From positions 301,678-365,677 of the forward strand of contig NZ_JAPKND010000004.1 of the NCBI RefSeq assembly GCF_026344035.1: a DNA stretch of 64,000 nucleotides, read 5' to 3'. The first letter of the stretch is position 1. The number at the start of each line of letters is the position of its first letter. Positions 18,177 to 26,789 of this stretch are shown piece by piece. The stretch is from Alcaligenes endophyticus. Its GTDB lineage: Bacteria; Pseudomonadota; Gammaproteobacteria; Burkholderiales; Burkholderiaceae_B. The position numbers and the translations under genes were made by a program. The notes under the pieces are model-generated. The model saw only the letters and a list, made by a program, of their open reading frames with translations. It was not told where the DNA came from and made no database searches.

Positions 18177-20036
18177 TTAACGTGGATAAAGCGCCTTTTC
18201 CAGCCGCCTCTCCAAAGGTGAAGGTTCCCCACATTGCCTTGCGGCGTAATAATCGGCCAACAACATGCTCCAACTTAAGCCTCGTGATCCGTATGCTCCC
18301 GTCAGCCAAATATGCGGATGACCGGGCACAGGACCAGCTACCGGCAAATGATCACACATGGCAGCTCTCCAGCCCGCCCACCCCTGAAAACTCTCGGGCG
18401 CTTGCCACAAGCGTGTCGAAGAGCTGAACATACTTCGCGCTTTGATTTGATTTTCTTGGTGTCCTGCTATAGAACATACTGCCTTCCCCTCTTGTTGGTA
18501 GGTGCTGCCTAACACCTGAAAGCTGTCACTGCTAGGCAATACATACCCGTTACCACTGACTATATGCGGATACTCTGATACCCCCTGCTCTTTAGGGACA
18601 TAGCTCACTTGCCCAGCCAAATGCCGAACTGCTTGCAAACGCGGGCTAATAGCTGGACTCAAAAGGCCCTGCATAAGGCCAGGGATTGCTCCTGCTGTAG
18701 CCACTACCACGTGCTGGGCCTGCATCAAACATCGACCACCTGCATCCAGTAAGCGATATCCTCCTCGAGCTTCAGGCTCAATTGTCGCCACTGCCGTAGC
18801 ATGACGTCCAATTAAACAAGAGGCGTATAAAGCTCGTAACAAATGCACGGGCCGAACCAACATCCCCATAGAAAAATATAAGCCTGCCCCTACAGGTGCG
18901 ACTTGATTATCCTGAGCATGCCGAGCTGCCTGCCACTGCACCCACTGAGTGGGAAACTGCAAATGAGCAAGTGCTCGCTGAACTCGTTCCGCTTGATGTA
19001 CCTCTAGGTCTAACACCAAGGTTCCGCATTGTTCTGGACGCGCCAAGCCGGGAAAGCCTTCCCAGCGGCTTTTAGCACGCAACACCCCTGCCCTGCTTAA
19101 GCGCGCAATAGGTGCATCATCCATCGCAAACACAGGCGACAATGCCGCCAACTCGTGCCCTACATGTGTTGTCTCGGCTCCATACGCAAAAGCAGGATCA
19201 AAAACTTCTACCGCATGACCTCGTAAACTCATCGCATAAGCAACGGTAGCCCCAGCTAGACCACCCCCAATTATAGCCGTATGGGCATTTTCAGTAAGCA
19301 CAACCTTATTGCGGCCTAAATGTGAGCGTAAACGCCCTACCAACATCTCGCGCTTACCAGCAAAACCAGGCATGCGTTCCAGTTCAAACCCAACAGCCTC
19401 TAGATCGCGGCGCACCTGCCCCGCACTACACCACGTTGCCGCGGTAGCCTGGGGTGCGGCAAGCCGCACAAACTGGGAGAAAATGGCACGTGACCACATG
19501 TCGGGATTGTGCTTAGGTGCAAAACCATCTAAAAAGTAAGCGTCTACGGTCGCTTGTACGTCTCGCACAAAGTGCTGTATCGGCCCCAATACCAACGTTA
19601 AGCTGACTTTTCCTTGAGCTAAATCCAAGCGATGTATGCCCGGTGTCAGCAGGGGCCAATGAGCACGTAGCTCAGCGGCGATATCTTGGACATGAATCGG
19701 CAAGCGCTGATGCAGCACTTCTAAGCTTTCCACCTCAAAGGGGTGCGCCTCAAAAGACAAAAAATGCAAGCGCTCGCTACGTAACGAATCTTGCCGCCAT
19801 GCATCCCAACAGGCCAAAAAATTCGCTCCTTGGCCAAATCCAGATTCACATATAGTGAAGGCCTGCCTACCACGCCAGCGCTCAGGCAGGCCGTTACCAC
19901 GCAGAAATACATAGTTAGCCTGAGCCAAAGCTCCCGCCTGCGCATGATAAACGTCATCGTATTGGGCACTTACCGGAGTGCCATGAGCGTTAAAAGCAAG
20001 CTGAGCTGGTTTTAAGGGATAGATTGCGAGCGTCAT
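18177..20036 (-). CDS. mnmC: Bifunctional tRNA mnm5s2U biosynthesis protein MnmC
   Basis: MnmC finishes the mnm5s2U modification at tRNA position 34. The FAD-dependent C-terminal domain removes the carboxymethyl group and the N-terminal domain methylates the resulting amine. In the 619-aa sequence the N-domain (about 1-240) has FTICESGFGQGANFLACW (SAM site) and DAYFLDGFAPKHNPDMWS. The C-domain opens with the dinucleotide-binding TAIIGGGLAGATVAYAM (about 253-269) and ends with the FAD-contact region GSRGLSWSMLLADYYA. The length is normal for the fused enzyme. tRNA-Lys(TTT), encoded 2.5 kb away, is one of its known substrates. Confidence 0.94.
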   Translation of the reverse strand: MTLAIYPLKPAQLAFNAHGTPVSAQYDDVYHAQAGALAQANYVFLRGNGLPERWRGRQAFTICESGFGQGANFLACWDAWRQDSLRSERLHFLSFEAHPFEVESLEVLHQRLPIHVQDIAAELRAHWPLLTPGIHRLDLAQGKVSLTLVLGPIQHFVRDVQATVDAYFLDGFAPKHNPDMWSRAIFSQFVRLAAPQATAATWCSAGQVRRDLEAVGFELERMPGFAGKREMLVGRLRSHLGRNKVVLTENAHTAIIGGGLAGATVAYAMSLRGHAVEVFDPAFAYGAETTHVGHELAALSPVFAMDDAPIARLSRAGVLRAKSRWEGFPGLARPEQCGTLVLDLEVHQAERVQRALAHLQFPTQWVQWQAARHAQDNQVAPVGAGLYFSMGMLVRPVHLLRALYASCLIGRHATAVATIEPEARGGYRLLDAGGRCLMQAQHVVVATAGAIPGLMQGLLSPAISPRLQAVRHLAGQVSYVPKEQGVSEYPHIVSGNGYVLPSSDSFQVLGSTYQQEGKAVCSIAGHQENQIKARSMFSSSTRLWQAPESFQGWAGWRAAMCDHLPVAGPVPGHPHIWLTGAYGSRGLSWSMLLADYYAARQCGEPSPLERRLEKALYPR

Positions 20037-20120
20037 AAAATAATCAGCTAGGCCATTTCTTGCCTGTCACAGGAGTCCATTACAATAACGAATTCGTCAC
20101 ATTTTAATCGAGTCTGACCC

Positions 20121-20987
20121 ATGCCATTATCTCGTATGCCCTTAAGTGCTTATCTGGAAGCAGCTGTTACCGCAGCACATGCTGCTGCGTCTATTTTACA
20201 AGGTTATGCAAGCAAGCGTGGTGAACTGGTTATCGACACCAAAATGCGTAATGACCTAGTGTCGCAAGCAGACCGCGAAGCAGAAAATGCTTGCATCAAT
20301 CTGCTCCAAGAGCGTTGCCCCGAAATAGGCATTATTGCTGAGGAAAGTGGAGGACAACGCAAAGAGCTCGGCAACTGGGTGATAGACCCTCTAGACGGCA
20401 CGACCAACTTTTTGCATGGCATTCCTCATTATGCTGTGTCCATAGCCCTCGTCGCTCCAGCGGGTACCCAAATGGACCACACGACCCTAGCTGACGATAC
20501 CCCCATCATAGGGGTAGTTTACGATCCATGCCGGAATGAGCTTTTTACCGCTGTGTACGGTGTAGGCGCATGGTTAAACGGGGTGCGCATTCAATGCTCT
20601 GCTAGCACAACACTACAAGACAGCCTGCTTGCAACCGGCTTACCGTTTCGAGACTTCAGCTTTAGCGCCCAATATATGCCAGGCTTAGAGCAAGCCCTAC
20701 TACAAACGCGTGGCATACGCCGCATGGGGGCCGCAGCCCTCGATTTAGCCTGGGTGGCATGTGGACGTTATGATGGCTATTGGGAGATGGGACTGGCACC
20801 TTGGGACGTAGCCGCTGGCACCTTGCTGGTGCGTGAGGCGCAAGGCCTCTGTGAGGACCTATATCAACGCGAAGCTTGGCCGAGTGGCGGCTATCTATAC
20901 GCAGCCAATCGGGCCATCGCTCCGCAACTACACGCCATGTTAAAACCTTATTTAACCACTAAGCCAACCACCACAGTTACTCCTTAA
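20121..20987 (+). CDS. suhB: Inositol monophosphatase family protein (SuhB-like)
   Basis: This 288-aa member of the Mg2+-dependent inositol-phosphatase family has the metal motifs EESGG (near residue 75), WVIDPLDGTTNFLHG (the D-P-L-D-G-T core), and the C-terminal WEMGLAPWDVAAGTLLVREA. SuhB acts on inositol-1-phosphate in vitro and in E. coli also joins the rRNA antitermination complex; which role applies here is not visible. The product is cytoplasmic. It is divergent from mnmC, and its last 11 bases overlap the end of the convergent fadD. Confidence 0.9.
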   Translation: MPLSRMPLSAYLEAAVTAAHAAASILQGYASKRGELVIDTKMRNDLVSQADREAENACINLLQERCPEIGIIAEESGGQRKELGNWVIDPLDGTTNFLHGIPHYAVSIALVAPAGTQMDHTTLADDTPIIGVVYDPCRNELFTAVYGVGAWLNGVRIQCSASTTLQDSLLATGLPFRDFSFSAQYMPGLEQALLQTRGIRRMGAAALDLAWVACGRYDGYWEMGLAPWDVAAGTLLVREAQGLCEDLYQREAWPSGGYLYAANRAIAPQLHAMLKPYLTTKPTTTVTP

Positions 20988-22674
20988 CTGTCGGGGTATT
21001 TAGCTCATCACGTAATACGCGACGCAAGATTTTACCGACATTGCTTTTGGGTAACTCGGTACGAAACTGATATTGCCGTGGACGTTTATAGGCCGTTAAA
21101 CGCTCCCGGCACCACTGCCGCAAATCATCCTCGCTCACACTGCTGTCTCGCAAAACCACATAAGCTTGGATGAGCTCACCCAACTGCTCATCTGGAACTC
21201 CCACCACTGCGGCCTCCAATACGCCTGGATGGCTGACCAAGACCTCTTCTACCTCGTTGGGATAAACATTAAACCCTGACACCAGTATCATATCTTTTTT
21301 ACGATCTACGATACGAATTCGCCCTAGCTCATCCATCACCCCGATGTCACCGGTTTTAAAATAACCATCGGTCGTAAACGACTTTTGTGTCTCTGCGTCT
21401 TGTTGCCAATAGGCCGACATCACCTGAGGGCCTTTAACGGCTAACTCTCCTTGTTCACCCCAGTCAACTGCTTGGTCCTGATCATTAATCAACACCACAT
21501 CAGTGGACGGTAAAGGAAACCCTATCGTGCCGCTAAACTCGATAGAATCCGCCGTATTTACCGCTACTACCGGAGAGGTTTCAGTCAGGCCGTACCCTTC
21601 AATCAACGCACTGCCCGTCAGAGTGAGCCAATGCGCCGCCACTTTACTTTGCAAAGCAGCTCCTCCAGCCAAACAAAGACGCAACTGGGAAAATGGCAAT
21701 CCTTGAAAAGCCGGAGTGTTTGCTAAGGCATTAAATAAGGTATTGACCCCTGGCACGATATGCGGTGGACAGTCCGCCCATGCTTTACTCACACTGGAAA
21801 GATCGCGAGGGTTCATCACCAGTACGATACGCATTCCAGCTACCAAGCCGAACAAGCCACACACCGTTAACGCAAACACATGGTACAAAGGCAAGGCCGC
21901 AAACATCACATACGCCTGCTCACGCACATTACCCAATGCAGGCTTAGCAAACTCCTCAATTTGCAGCACATTAGCTAGCAAATTACGCTGACTCAACATT
22001 GCCCCTTTAGGACGCCCTGTGGTTCCCCCTGTGTATTGCAATACAGCTAAATCATCGGCTTGAGCTTGATGTGTTTGACAAGGTAGGGCGCTACCCAATT
22101 TAACGACCTGACTAAAATACAGACTATGCGGCAGGTCGTAGGCTGGCACCATACGCTTCAAGTAACGCACGGCCAAATTAAGCACTCCCCCTTTCAACCC
22201 CATCAGATCCCCTAAGCGCGTGATAACCACATGCTTGGGTTGAATCTGTTTAGGGACTTGGGCAAGCACATGGGCAAAATTTTCCATTATAAAAATTGCT
22301 ACTGCACCGCTGTCTTGTAGCTGATATTCCAGTTCCCTTTCGGTATATTGAGGATTAACGTTAACCACCACCATACCACTACGCAGAACCGCTAATAGGC
22401 TCAACATATAAGGAAAGCCATTGGGCAACATTAACGCTACCCGACTCCCTTTGGGCAGGCCAGAGGCTTGCAGCCAAGCCGCCACATAATTTGCATAGCG
22501 GTCTAATTCGGCATACGTTAAGGTCTTACCCATGAACTCAAGCGCTGGCTGCTTTGCAAAGCGAGTGACCGCTTGATTTAGTACGCCGGTTAGGGTTTGC
22601 TTCGGGTCTTGCACTATGTCATGCGCCACCTCGGCAGGATAGTGCTGTAACCAGGGTTTAGATATTTGTCTCAA
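20977..22674 (-). CDS. fadD: Long-chain fatty-acid--CoA ligase
   Basis: FadD activates fatty acids to acyl-CoA at the inner membrane for beta-oxidation. Visible motifs are the AMP-binding loop YTGGTTGRPKGAMLSQRNL, GYGLTETSPVVAVN, TGDIGVMDELGRIRIVDRKK and the hinge/FACS block GFNVYPNEVEEVL. A catalytic lysine lies near the C-terminus (PKSNVGKILRR). I set the start at TTG 22674 (RQISKPWLQHYPAEV). GAGGGG sits seven bases upstream, the protein is then 565 aa like other FadDs, and it aligns with the FadD N-terminus. A longer frame would run into the divergent amidohydrolase gene. Confidence 0.92.
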   Translation of the reverse strand: MRQISKPWLQHYPAEVAHDIVQDPKQTLTGVLNQAVTRFAKQPALEFMGKTLTYAELDRYANYVAAWLQASGLPKGSRVALMLPNGFPYMLSLLAVLRSGMVVVNVNPQYTERELEYQLQDSGAVAIFIMENFAHVLAQVPKQIQPKHVVITRLGDLMGLKGGVLNLAVRYLKRMVPAYDLPHSLYFSQVVKLGSALPCQTHQAQADDLAVLQYTGGTTGRPKGAMLSQRNLLANVLQIEEFAKPALGNVREQAYVMFAALPLYHVFALTVCGLFGLVAGMRIVLVMNPRDLSSVSKAWADCPPHIVPGVNTLFNALANTPAFQGLPFSQLRLCLAGGAALQSKVAAHWLTLTGSALIEGYGLTETSPVVAVNTADSIEFSGTIGFPLPSTDVVLINDQDQAVDWGEQGELAVKGPQVMSAYWQQDAETQKSFTTDGYFKTGDIGVMDELGRIRIVDRKKDMILVSGFNVYPNEVEEVLVSHPGVLEAAVVGVPDEQLGELIQAYVVLRDSSVSEDDLRQWCRERLTAYKRPRQYQFRTELPKSNVGKILRRVLRDELNTPTVKE

Positions 22675-22724
22675 TCGTTGTCCCCTCAAAACGCAAGATG
22701 TATGTTTAGATAATACAAGTCTTA

Positions 22725-22742
22725 CTAATACTCGTGTATTAG
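22725..22742. promoter_or_regulatory. 18-bp perfect palindrome in the fadD/amidohydrolase divergent promoter region
   Basis: CTAATAC and GTATTAG flank a TCGT centre. It lies 50 bases before the fadD start and 25 bases before the amidohydrolase ATG, a position suited to a dimeric repressor acting on one or both genes. No regulator gene is adjacent. Confidence 0.45.
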
Positions 22743-22767
22743 CCATTTCTAGAAACAGGATACCACC

Positions 22768-23973
22768 ATGAAACTGCTCGACACCATCATGACGTGGACA
22801 GATGAAATTCAAATCGTGCGTCGCGACCTACACGCTCATCCAGAACTGTCTTACGAAGAACACCGAACAGCTGAAAAAGTAAACCAGCTTTTACAATCTT
22901 GGGGCGTGGAGACGCACCGTGGCTTAGGCATAACGGGGGTGGTGGGCATTATCCGCGGCGAATGCGGTACGGGTCCCGCTGTAGGACTACGTGCAGACAT
23001 GGACGCTTTACCCATGCAAGAGCTAAACGACTTCGAGCATAAAAGTCGCCACGCGGGAAAAATGCATGCCTGTGGTCACGATGGTCACACGGCCATGCTT
23101 TTGGGGGCAGCACGTTATTTAGCTAGCCACAGAAACTTTGCTGGCACCATTTACTTAATTTTTCAGCCCGCCGAAGAAGGACATGCCGGGGCTCGAAAAA
23201 TGATCGAAGATGGCCTATTTAAACTATTCCCTATGCAAGCCGTCTTTGGGCTGCATAACTGGCCCGGCCTGCCTGTCGGCTCGTTTGCCGTTATGCCCGG
23301 CGCCATGATGGCTTCGAGCAACTCTTTTCAAGTGCGGCTCGTCGGTAAAGGCGCTCACGCTGGCATGCCAAATTTAGGCGTAGACCCCGTCATGACGGCC
23401 GTGCAGCTAGCGCAAAGTATGCAAACCATTGTAAGTCGTAATCTTGACCCTCTAGAGCCTGCCGTACTTAGCATCACTCAAATACACTCGGGCTCAGCGG
23501 ATAACGTCATTCCTAACGAGGCCATCCTGCGCGGCACAGTACGCACCTTTTCCCTAGAGGCGCTCGACTTAATTGAGAACCGCATGCGCGAGCTGAGCGA
23601 AAACACGGCAGCCGCTTTTCAGTGCGACGTTGAGTTTGAGTTCGACCGACGCTACCCCCCAACGATCAATCACCCAAGAGAAACCGAATTCTGCACACAA
23701 GTCATCGAGAAACAATTTGGCGCAGAGTATCTGCATCGCAACCTCCGCCCAAGCATGGGCGCAGAAGATTTTTCCTTTATGCTTCTAGAAGTACCGGGCT
23801 GCTATGTCTGGTTAGGCAATGGCGACGGGGATCACCGTAGCGCCGGGCACGGCCTAGGCCCGTGCACGTTACATAACGGTAGCTACGACTTCAACGATGC
23901 CCTTTTACCCATTGGTGTCACCTATTGGGTGCGTCTGGCGCTTGACTGGTTAGCTCAACACCCTAAGGCTTGA
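22768..23973 (+). CDS. M20 family amidohydrolase (hippurate hydrolase-like)
   Basis: The 401-aa cytoplasmic metallopeptidase belongs to the M20D aminoacylase/carboxypeptidase group. It opens with RRDLHAHPELSYEEHRTAE, has the metal ligands in MHACGHDGHTAMLLGAARY and PAEEGHAGARKMIEDG, then FGLHNWPGLPVG, and ends with the metal histidine region near LHNGSYDFND. The lid/dimerisation domain begins near GKGAHAGMPNLGVDP. Likely substrates are N-acylated amino acids; hippurate hydrolase is only a database-style label. A paralogue lies at 59551-60729. It is divergent from fadD across a palindrome-containing promoter region. Confidence 0.88.
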   Translation: MKLLDTIMTWTDEIQIVRRDLHAHPELSYEEHRTAEKVNQLLQSWGVETHRGLGITGVVGIIRGECGTGPAVGLRADMDALPMQELNDFEHKSRHAGKMHACGHDGHTAMLLGAARYLASHRNFAGTIYLIFQPAEEGHAGARKMIEDGLFKLFPMQAVFGLHNWPGLPVGSFAVMPGAMMASSNSFQVRLVGKGAHAGMPNLGVDPVMTAVQLAQSMQTIVSRNLDPLEPAVLSITQIHSGSADNVIPNEAILRGTVRTFSLEALDLIENRMRELSENTAAAFQCDVEFEFDRRYPPTINHPRETEFCTQVIEKQFGAEYLHRNLRPSMGAEDFSFMLLEVPGCYVWLGNGDGDHRSAGHGLGPCTLHNGSYDFNDALLPIGVTYWVRLALDWLAQHPKA

Positions 23974-24055
23974 TAAAGTCATATATACGTTATAGTTCAG
24001 CGATTACAATGAAGGCATTGCTAGCCCTATTCTCGTCTTACTTACTGGAACACTT

Positions 24056-24466
24056 TTGAACTCCGACCTTACCTCCAATACCCTGCCCTCACAGCATCAA
24101 AATCTAGCATTACGCGTCATGCCTATGCCAGCCGATGCTAATATCCATGGCGATGTGTTTGGGGGCTGGATTATGGCTCAGGTAGATATTGCCGGCGCCA
24201 TTCCTGCCACCCGTCGTGCGCAAGGGCGGGTCGCTACCGTCGCGGTGAATGCTTTCACCTTTAAGCATCCTGTGTTTGTCGGTGATTTACTCAGTTTTTA
24301 CGCCACGATCACCAAAACAGGCCGCACGTCTATTACTGTTGAAGTGGAAGTCTACGCTGAGCGTAAGCGACTACAAATTGAGGTCATCAAGGTAACCGAG
24401 GCCACCTTAACCTACGTGGCAACAGATGATGAACGCAATAGCCGCCCCCTGCCCACGGTAGGGTAA
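24056..24466 (+). CDS. Acyl-CoA thioesterase, YciA-like hotdog protein
   Basis: The 136-aa hotdog-fold thioesterase cleaves acyl-CoA to free acid and CoA in the cytosol. Family features are LRVMPMPADANIHGDVFGG, with the catalytic Asp region and the G-G-W that follows, then VNAFTFKHPVFVGDLLSFYA. The likely start is TTG (24056); the TTG is preceded by a TGGA site six bases upstream and places the domain at the YciA-like distance from the N-terminus. It is 80 bases downstream of the amidohydrolase. Confidence 0.87.
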   Translation: MNSDLTSNTLPSQHQNLALRVMPMPADANIHGDVFGGWIMAQVDIAGAIPATRRAQGRVATVAVNAFTFKHPVFVGDLLSFYATITKTGRTSITVEVEVYAERKRLQIEVIKVTEATLTYVATDDERNSRPLPTVG

Positions 24467-24488
24467 AACCAATTATTGTGATAGGCCT

Positions 24489-25970
24489 ATGCAGGAACAT
24501 AAAACTAACAAAGCCATGGAAAAAAGCAGCTCCTCGCAGCGCCGTTTAGATCGAGAGGATGCGCAGCAAGCATTACAACGCCTGCAGCACATACTCAAAC
24601 GCCAAGAGGTAGTCACCTCCTTGACCGAGCGGCAAGTCGAGGACACCGACCGCTCTACCTTGCTGGAAGGACTCATGCATAGGCAGCATGAAGCCGAAAT
24701 TCAAACCCTCATCAATAGTTTGCATCCGGCCGACATCGCCTTCATCCTTGAATCCTTACCCGAGCAAGATAGGCGGGCAGTCTGGCAACTAGTAGACGCT
24801 GAACACGATGCCGACGTACTGCTAGAAGTTGAAGACTGGGCGCGCGAGTCGCTCATTAAGTCTATGGAAGCCGACGAGCTTATCGCCGCCGCCGGCAATA
24901 TGGACGCCGACGAAATAGCAGATCTGGTTCCCGACCTACCGCCTGAGGTAATAGCCGCAGTACAGCGGGGTCTCACCGAGGAAGAGCGAGCGCAACTGGT
25001 CGAAGCAATGGGTTACCCGGAAGATACCGTTGGTGCCCTAATGGACTTCGATATGGTGCGGGTACGCGAAGACGTCACTCTAGAAGTAGTATTACGCTAC
25101 CTACGCCGCCTCCAAGAGTTACCTGACCATACTGACCAAATTTTTGTTGTAGACCGTACCGACAGACTACAAGGTGTTTTATCTGTCACCCGTCTACTTG
25201 TATCAGAACCTGAAAAACTGGTGTCTGAAGTCATGTCTACGGATTATTTAAGCCTTAACCCTCTTGACTCCGATTCTGATGCTGCCAGCGCATTCGAGCG
25301 CTATGACTTAGTCTCTGCACCCGTCATCGACGATTTGGGACGACTCGTAGGCCGAGTTACCATCGACGAAGTGGTTGACGTACTACAAGAGGACTCTCAA
25401 GAACAAGCCCTCTCACGCGCCGGACTCCAAGAGGAAGATATTTTTTCGCCAGTAAAAACGGCTATACGAAACCGTGCTCCTTGGTTGCTTATTAACCTAT
25501 GCACAGCCGCCACCGCTTCGTTTATTGCCTCTCGCTTTGAAGACACGGTAAGCCATATCGTTATTTTAGCTTTCCTGATGTCTATCGTAGCCGGTATAGG
25601 CGGCAACTCGGGTAATCAAACAATGACCATGATCATTCGCGCCATGGCTACAGGCAGGGTCACCGGGAGCAACGTCATCCCCCTCATCAAGCGCGAACTG
25701 CTTGTCACCTTTTTAGTGGGTGCATGTGGCAGTTTAGTTACTGCCACCTTTGCGTGGTTTATCTCTGGTTCAGTTGCTATAGCAGCGGTAATGATGGCCG
25801 CCATGATAGGCAATATGCTTATCGGGGCTGCGCTTGGTGTTCTTATCCCCATCCTACGTGACCGTTTTGGCAATGACCCCGCTGTGGGCTCGTCGGTGTT
25901 ACTCACTTTTGCCACCGATTCCTTAGGTTTTCTACTTTTCTTGGGGCTAGCCACCGTTTTTCTTTTATAA
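24489..25970 (+). CDS. mgtE: Magnesium transporter MgtE
   Basis: MgtE is a Mg2+-gated channel. The 493-aa protein shows the cytoplasmic N-domain of acidic helical repeats (about 60-170; LHPADIAFILESLP). Two CBS domains follow (about 175-300; VSAPVIDDLGRLVGRVTIDE), where Mg2+ binds and closes the gate. The C-terminal membrane domain has five helices with the pore motif IGGNSGNQTMTMIIRAMA. The ATG at 24489 is used; a second ATG nine codons on is possible. A plain 250-base AT-rich gap follows before the glycine riboswitch. Confidence 0.94.
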   Translation: MQEHKTNKAMEKSSSSQRRLDREDAQQALQRLQHILKRQEVVTSLTERQVEDTDRSTLLEGLMHRQHEAEIQTLINSLHPADIAFILESLPEQDRRAVWQLVDAEHDADVLLEVEDWARESLIKSMEADELIAAAGNMDADEIADLVPDLPPEVIAAVQRGLTEEERAQLVEAMGYPEDTVGALMDFDMVRVREDVTLEVVLRYLRRLQELPDHTDQIFVVDRTDRLQGVLSVTRLLVSEPEKLVSEVMSTDYLSLNPLDSDSDAASAFERYDLVSAPVIDDLGRLVGRVTIDEVVDVLQEDSQEQALSRAGLQEEDIFSPVKTAIRNRAPWLLINLCTAATASFIASRFEDTVSHIVILAFLMSIVAGIGGNSGNQTMTMIIRAMATGRVTGSNVIPLIKRELLVTFLVGACGSLVTATFAWFISGSVAIAAVMMAAMIGNMLIGAALGVLIPILRDRFGNDPAVGSSVLLTFATDSLGFLLFLGLATVFLL

Positions 25971-26197
25971 GAAGAGTACTTTTACGGCATCATACTATCG
26001 TGACCACGACGCCTAACAACATTACGTTTTACGTTCGCTTTTAATCGCGTAACTCCTGATAATTAGGTAATCCTTATTCACTTATTCTTGATTTGTTTAA
26101 CACTATATATATTTATTTCATTACCTATCGTACAAAAAGCGTATTTTTTTCTATCTCTACAGGTTAACGCTAGTAGAAAACCTTTTTTGCTTGCCTA

Positions 26198-26203
26198 TAC
26201 AAT
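26198..26203 (+). promoter_or_regulatory. Candidate -10 element for the riboswitch-cycA transcript
   Basis: TACAAT lies about 20 bases before the first aptamer, so a transcript starting near 26210 would begin with the riboswitch. The -35 region is weak (AGAAAA at 17-base spacing). The AT-rich stretch 25971-26197 before it holds no gene. Confidence 0.35.
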
Positions 26204-26219
26204 AGCTCTGTCACTAACG

Positions 26220-26394
26220 GTTTAGGTGAGAGTCTTCTCACTCATGAAGCGCCGACGGAGCAACCACCCCGGAATCTCTCAGGCAAAAGAATCCTAATAC
26301 CGTGACAATCTGGAGAGAGGCATGTATGCCCACCGAAGGGGACCATAGCAACACACTATGGATAAGCTCTCAGGTCCAAGGACAGATGGGGTAC
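26220..26394 (+). ncRNA. Tandem glycine riboswitch
   Basis: Two consecutive glycine aptamers are readable. Aptamer 1 (about 26224-26302) has GCGCCGACGGAGCAACC, then CCCCGGAATCTCTCAGGCAA. Aptamer 2 (about 26309-26392) has GGAGAGAGGCATG, CCCACCGAAGGGGACC, a TCCATAG-type stem, and CTCTCAGGTCCAAGGACAGA. A short linker joins them. Both conserved glycine-pocket segments (CCGA...GG and CTCTCAGG) are present. The element leads into the permease gene at 26790, so glycine should control transporter synthesis. A hairpin directly after it (26393-26414) may be the expression platform. Confidence 0.92.
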
Positions 26395-26414
26395 GACGCT
26401 TACATGGGCGTTGT
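26393..26414 (+). promoter_or_regulatory. Possible riboswitch expression-platform hairpin
   Basis: ACGACGC can pair with GCGTTGT (one G-U) over an 8-nt loop immediately after aptamer 2. No T-run follows, so it is not an ordinary intrinsic terminator. The rest of the leader to 26789 is AT-rich and has no other obvious element. Confidence 0.3.
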
Positions 26415-26789
26415 CTACCTTACTGCTGCACGGAGAGCCTGCGATGATTAGCTACGCCGCCTACTATCATTAGCCGCAACGGCTACACGTTAAATTCCAT
26501 TGATAACTTTATCAATAGCTCAACATTGCGCTGCTCTCGTCCCACACCTATCACAAGGTTATATGGGCGCAAAATGCGCTAAGAATATCCTATCAAGCAA
26601 GTGCTGAAGTCGTGACATATATCCCATTAAAAAGGGTTTAAATACACTCCTTCCGCACCATGCAACTACTTAAATAGCTCACCTAATTTAATTATTTGGT
26701 ATGCACCGTTTTTGCAGGGCGGTTTGTACCTTTTTGCTGTTAACAACAGTGTTACACCTAATATTTGGACGAAAACCAAGGAGAAACGT

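Noticed and set aside
22675..22812. N-terminal extension of fadD
   Set aside because: It overlaps the divergent amidohydrolase start and lacks a ribosome site; TTG 22674 has one.
26712..26789. N-terminal extension of the cycA-type permease
   Set aside because: No ribosome site or homology; GTG 26790 follows AAGGAG.
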